NCBI GenBank assembly: GCA_964584935.1 | Contig: CAZPBN010000008.1 | Coordinates: forward strand, 54,019-118,018 | Direction: 5' to 3' | DNA from: CAZPBN01 sp964584935 | Lineage (GTDB): Bacteria; Acidobacteriota; Aminicenantia; Aminicenantales; Aminicenantaceae | DNA length: 64,000 nt | Shown: positions 61,116-64,000 of the stretch, piece after piece | Layout: each line of letters opens with the position of its first letter | Position numbering within the stretch: the stretch's first letter is position 1 | Made by a program: the position numbers and the translations under genes | Notes under the pieces: model-generated | Seen by the model: the letters and a program-made list of their open reading frames with translations, nothing else | What the model was told of the DNA's origin: nothing | Database searches by the model: none

Positions 61116-61943
61116 TCATTTACTCCTTCTTCTTACTATAAATGGTTGTGTTCTTTTATTCTTTCTGGTTCTAAATCCTTTGGTCGGTTTTCCAGTTGGA
61201 GAAACAGGATTTCGTCCACCTTTTGCTTTTCCTTCTCCGCCGCCATGGGGATGATCTATAGGATTCATAGCTGTTCCCCGGACATGCGGTCGTTTTCCTT
61301 TCCATCTGCTTCGCCCTGCTTTCCCTACAGAAATATTCTGGTGATCGAGATTCCCGATTTGACCTATTGATGCCCGGCAATCCAAATGGATCTTTCTTAT
61401 TTCTGAAGAAGGCATCCGCACTTGGGCATAATTTCCTTCCTTAGCTAGTATCTGTGCCCCAGAACCAGCCGATCTCACCAATTGTCCCCCTTTATCTTTT
61501 TTTAACTCTATATTATGAATCACTGTCCCTAAGGGAATACATCTTAACGGCATTGTATTACCGGGGGATATATCTATCTGTTCATCCGAAGACATCACAG
61601 TCTGTCCTACTTTAAGCTTTGCCGGAGCCAATATGTAACGTCTTTCACCATCTTTATATTTTATCAGTGAAATAAAAGAAGACCGATTGGGATCATATTC
61701 AATGGTTTCGACTTCACCAGGAACATTTATTTTCTTTCTCTTGAAATCAATGATCCGATAACGCCGTTTATGTCCTCCTCCTCTGTGACGAATAGAGATC
61801 CAGCCTCTCGAATTTCTCCCACCTGATTTAGGAAGAGATTGAACAAAAGGCTTATATGGTTTTTGAGTCGTTAATTCTTCAAATGTTAGACCTGTCTTTT
61901 GCCGCAGGCTCGATGTTGTTGGTTTATACTTCTTTAATCCCAT
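61116..61943 (-). CDS. rplB: Ribosomal protein uL2
   Basis: 275 residues. SGGRNSRGWISIRHRGGGHKRRYR near the start, the peptidyl-transferase-proximal VRGTAMNPIDHPHGGGEGKA with its conserved His, and a basic C-terminus. Normal length. Confidence 0.98.
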   Translation of the reverse strand: MGLKKYKPTTSSLRQKTGLTFEELTTQKPYKPFVQSLPKSGGRNSRGWISIRHRGGGHKRRYRIIDFKRKKINVPGEVETIEYDPNRSSFISLIKYKDGERRYILAPAKLKVGQTVMSSDEQIDISPGNTMPLRCIPLGTVIHNIELKKDKGGQLVRSAGSGAQILAKEGNYAQVRMPSSEIRKIHLDCRASIGQIGNLDHQNISVGKAGRSRWKGKRPHVRGTAMNPIDHPHGGGEGKAKGGRNPVSPTGKPTKGFRTRKNKRTQPFIVRRRSK

Positions 61944-61945
61944 TT

Positions 61946-62242
61946 TTATACTGCCTCAAAATACTCAATCATTTTTTCGCCTTCTTTGAGCTTAATATAT
62001 GCTTTTTTCCAATTTTTTGTTCTTCCTTCCTTCATTCCCACTCTCTTTTTCTTCCCTTTTTTTCTCTGAATTTTAACACTTTCAACTTTAACCTTAAATA
62101 ATTGTTCAACTGCTCTTTTTATTTCAATTTTATTAGCTCTTCTATCCACTTCGAAACAGACCTCTCTGTTTTCCTCCTTTAATCTTGTGCTTTTCTCTGT
62201 TATTATCGGTCTTAAAATAATTTTGTATGCATCATTGATCAC
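61946..62242 (-). CDS. rplW: Ribosomal protein uL23
   Basis: 98 residues. IILRPIITEKSTRLKEENREVCFEVDRRANKIEIKRAVEQLFKVKV; docking site for SRP and trigger factor. Overlaps rplD by 4 bp. Confidence 0.97.
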   Translation of the reverse strand: MINDAYKIILRPIITEKSTRLKEENREVCFEVDRRANKIEIKRAVEQLFKVKVESVKIQRKKGKKKRVGMKEGRTKNWKKAYIKLKEGEKMIEYFEAV

Positions 62243-62859
62243 TTTAATCTCTCCATCAGCGATTCAAAAGCCTTCTGAGAAAAAACCATATGTTCATAAT
62301 TCAATACATCATATATATTCACTTGACTATAATCAACCGCTTTCACACCAGGAATATTTCTTAAAGAAAGAAACAAATTTTTATTAGAATGAATATCAAT
62401 TAAAAGTGCTGATTTGAGTTGAGCTTTTTCTAAAAATTCAACTCCTAGTTTTGTTTTAGGTTCATTAAAATCCAAGGAATCAAAAATCACTATTTTATTC
62501 TCACTTGATTTCATTGAAAAGGCTGATTTCAATGCATCTTTCTTTGCCCTTTTTGGCATATTATATTTAAAACTTCTATATTTGGGTCCAAATGTTACCC
62601 CGCCTGCACGCCAAATTGGAGAACGAATGCTTCCTGCTCTCGCTCTGCCAGTCCCTTTTTGTCTCCAAGGTTTTTTTCCTCCGCCTCTCATTTCGCTTCT
62701 CGTTTTTGCGGAAGCTGTTCCTCTCCTTTGATTAGCATTATAATTCACCACCGCTTCATAAATAAGATGTTCTTTGAACGGATAGGAAAAAATCTCCTTA
62801 GGTAAAGTGATTTCACTTACTTTCCTACCTGTTTTATCTAAAACTTGAACCTTACTCAT
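62239..62859 (-). CDS. rplD: Ribosomal protein uL4
   Basis: 206 residues. NQRRGTASAKTRSEMRGGGKKPWRQKGTGRARAGSIRSPIWRAGGVTFGP is the tunnel-lining loop. The E. coli protein also represses the S10 operon; any leader lies outside this entry. 4-bp overlaps with both neighbours. Confidence 0.98.
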   Translation of the reverse strand: MSKVQVLDKTGRKVSEITLPKEIFSYPFKEHLIYEAVVNYNANQRRGTASAKTRSEMRGGGKKPWRQKGTGRARAGSIRSPIWRAGGVTFGPKYRSFKYNMPKRAKKDALKSAFSMKSSENKIVIFDSLDFNEPKTKLGVEFLEKAQLKSALLIDIHSNKNLFLSLRNIPGVKAVDYSQVNIYDVLNYEHMVFSQKAFESLMERLK

Positions 62860-63524
62860 TGTTCACTCTTTTTTTCCATTTTTATAGAACTTGGCTGGAA
62901 ATCTTTCTTTTTAATTAAAACAATATCTTTATTTGCCCCAGGAATAGCTCCTTTGATAACAATAAGATTTTCTTCCTTTTTGACATCCACAACAGTTAAG
63001 TTTTTTACTGTCACTCCTTTATGCCCAGAATGCCCTGGAAGCTTTTTCCCTTTGGCTACTTTTGAAGGGTCTGCAGATGCTCCGATGGATCCAGGATGTC
63101 TGTGAAACATAGAACCGTGAGTCTTCTTTCCACCTTTGAAGCCCCATCTTTTAATAACTCCGCTAAATCCCTTTCCTTTACTCAATCCAACCACATTGAC
63201 TTTTTCTCCTACCTGAAAAATATCCACAAAATACTGTTCTCCTTCTTTTATCTTATCGAGTTCGTTTGAAGAGAATTCTCTTAACACTCTGGTAGGAGGT
63301 ACTCCAGATTTTTCAAAATGACCTATTTTAGGTTTTAAGTCCTTTTTATATGACCTCTCTTCAATAAATCCCAACTGTAGCGCTTTATATCCATCCTTAT
63401 TTTTCTCTTTCTTTTGGACAACAGTACAAGGTCCGGCTTTAACCAAGGTAACAGGAATAACATTTCCATTCCCGTCGAATATCTGGGTCATTCCTATTTT
63501 TTTACCTATCAATCCTTCAACCAT
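62856..63524 (-). CDS. rplC: Ribosomal protein uL3
   Basis: 222 residues. GLIGKKIGMTQIFDGNGNVIPVTLVKAGPC and GVIKRWGFKGGKKTHGSMFHRHPGSIGASADPSKV are canonical; the Gln used for methylation in some bacteria is not assessed. Two bp after rpsJ. Confidence 0.98.
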   Translation of the reverse strand: MVEGLIGKKIGMTQIFDGNGNVIPVTLVKAGPCTVVQKKEKNKDGYKALQLGFIEERSYKKDLKPKIGHFEKSGVPPTRVLREFSSNELDKIKEGEQYFVDIFQVGEKVNVVGLSKGKGFSGVIKRWGFKGGKKTHGSMFHRHPGSIGASADPSKVAKGKKLPGHSGHKGVTVKNLTVVDVKKEENLIVIKGAIPGANKDIVLIKKKDFQPSSIKMEKKSEQ

Positions 63525-63526
63525 TT

Positions 63527-63847
63527 TTACTCTCCTTCAGCTCCAAATGCTTGAATTTCGACCTCAATACCTGCCGGTAAATCTAACTTTTGTAATTCTT
63601 CAATGGTGTCGTTGTTATACTCTCTGATATCAATCAAACGTTTATGAATCCTCATTTCAAAATGCTCTCTGGACCTTTTATCAACATGAGGAGATCGAAG
63701 AACACAAAATTTTCTTATTTTTGTGGGTAGAGGAATAGGACCGGAAATACTGGCACCTGTTCTTTTGGCTTTAATAACAATATCTTTGACAGACTGGTCC
63801 AACAGACGATTATCAAACGCTTGTAGTCTAATTCTTATCATTTCCAT
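63527..63847 (-). CDS. rpsJ: Ribosomal protein uS10
   Basis: 106 residues. IRIRLQAFDNRLLDQSVKDIVIKAKRTGA and PTKIRKFCVLRSPHVDKRSREHFEMRIHKRLIDI. In E. coli it is also the NusE antitermination factor. The first ATG has GAGGAA in front. First gene of the S10 block, following tuf. Confidence 0.98.
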   Translation of the reverse strand: MEMIRIRLQAFDNRLLDQSVKDIVIKAKRTGASISGPIPLPTKIRKFCVLRSPHVDKRSREHFEMRIHKRLIDIREYNNDTIEELQKLDLPAGIEVEIQAFGAEGE

Positions 63848-63941
63848 TTTTTATTCCTCGCTTCTCCTCAAACAAATATTTATTATTTTCTTTATTTCTT
63901 CAACACTCCATAAAAATAATAATTTATTTACAACTCCTAAC

Positions 63942-64000
63942 TCATTCTATAATTTCTGTAACTGTTCCGGCTCCGACAGTTCTTCCTCCTTCTCTTATGG
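63942..64000 (-). CDS. tuf: Elongation factor Tu, C-terminal end (rest outside window)
   Basis: The last complete codons read IREGGRTVGAGTVTEIIE and stop, the C-terminus of EF-Tu. The str-type arrangement tuf-rpsJ is standard. The 94-bp gap to rpsJ has no hairpin or clear promoter, so read-through into the S10 cluster is likely. Confidence 0.93.
   Translation of the reverse strand, partial: IREGGRTVGAGTVTEIIE

Overview
The window is AT-rich bacterial chromosome from a Gram-negative-type cell: it encodes outer-membrane beta-barrel proteins, lipoproteins, a lytic transglycosylase and a Tat-exported protein. The gene set suggests a fermentative, protein- and amino-acid-degrading anaerobe. It includes secreted DPP-IV-like and M1 peptidases, a papain-like lipoprotein, tryptophanase, indolepyruvate oxidoreductase and an ADP-forming acyl-CoA synthetase, together with DUF6599 and TIGR03067 proteins. 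This resembles Candidatus Aminicenantes or a related Acidobacteriota lineage; that placement is inference from gene content, not a search. No prophage, complete insertion sequence or CRISPR array is visible.

Layout. 1-6.2 kb: a partial U32-like gene, a half-size UPF0016 transporter, a beta-barrel protein, a DPP-IV-type peptidase, a 5'-nucleotidase and a stand-alone RsbRD-N-like domain. 6.3-7 kb: tRNA-Arg(ACG) and a run of hairpins. 7-14.4 kb: M1 peptidase, a GT-C-like membrane protein, a YprB-like exonuclease, YjbQ and a dGTPase-like HD enzyme. 14.5-22.6 kb (minus strand): a degenerate 3-hydroxyacyl-CoA dehydrogenase-like protein, DUF362, DUF6599, an ADP-forming acyl-CoA synthetase and IorB-IorA. 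22.8-30 kb (plus strand): Rrf2 regulator, mnmA, a CBS/cysteine-synthase-type gene, then yebC-ruvC-ruvA-ruvB-queA. 30-34.7 kb: a hypothetical gene, a TIGR03067 protein, a 28-bp inverted-repeat element, tryptophanase and a PfkB kinase/MTA phosphorylase pair. 35-39.4 kb: sirtuin, larC, folE, metG. 39.4-48.6 kb: a 50-residue coiled-coil gene with a foldable leader, tsaC, a sigma-54-type promoter before a beta-barrel gene, nitroreductase, GT2, a LEA14/WHy protein, a C1 peptidase, a CCA/poly(A)-polymerase-type enzyme and a LysM transglycosylase. 48.6-64 kb: the complete S10-spc-alpha ribosomal cluster on the minus strand, entered from the last codons of tuf.

How the genes fit. Secreted peptidases supply amino acids. 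Tryptophanase yields indole and pyruvate, while IorAB converts aryl pyruvates to aryl-acyl-CoA and reduced ferredoxin. The neighbouring ADP-forming synthetase can turn the acyl-CoA into ATP. MTA phosphorylase with a sugar/nucleoside kinase salvages the methionine/SAM by-product. RuvABC with YebC and QueA is the usual recombination/tRNA-modification cluster.

The most unusual content is non-coding: (i) phase-locked heptanucleotide tracts (consensus GTNAGAY and relatives) in at least six intergenic gaps; (ii) a dispersed palindromic repeat at 29.9 and 39.86 kb; (iii) a nested inverted-repeat element at 31.16-31.38 kb without a transposase; (iv) a leader whose two possible pairings cross, one of them covering the ribosome binding site of a tiny coiled-coil gene. 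Among proteins, the IorA lacking its C-terminal ferredoxin domain and the active-site-degenerate dehydrogenase-like protein stand out.
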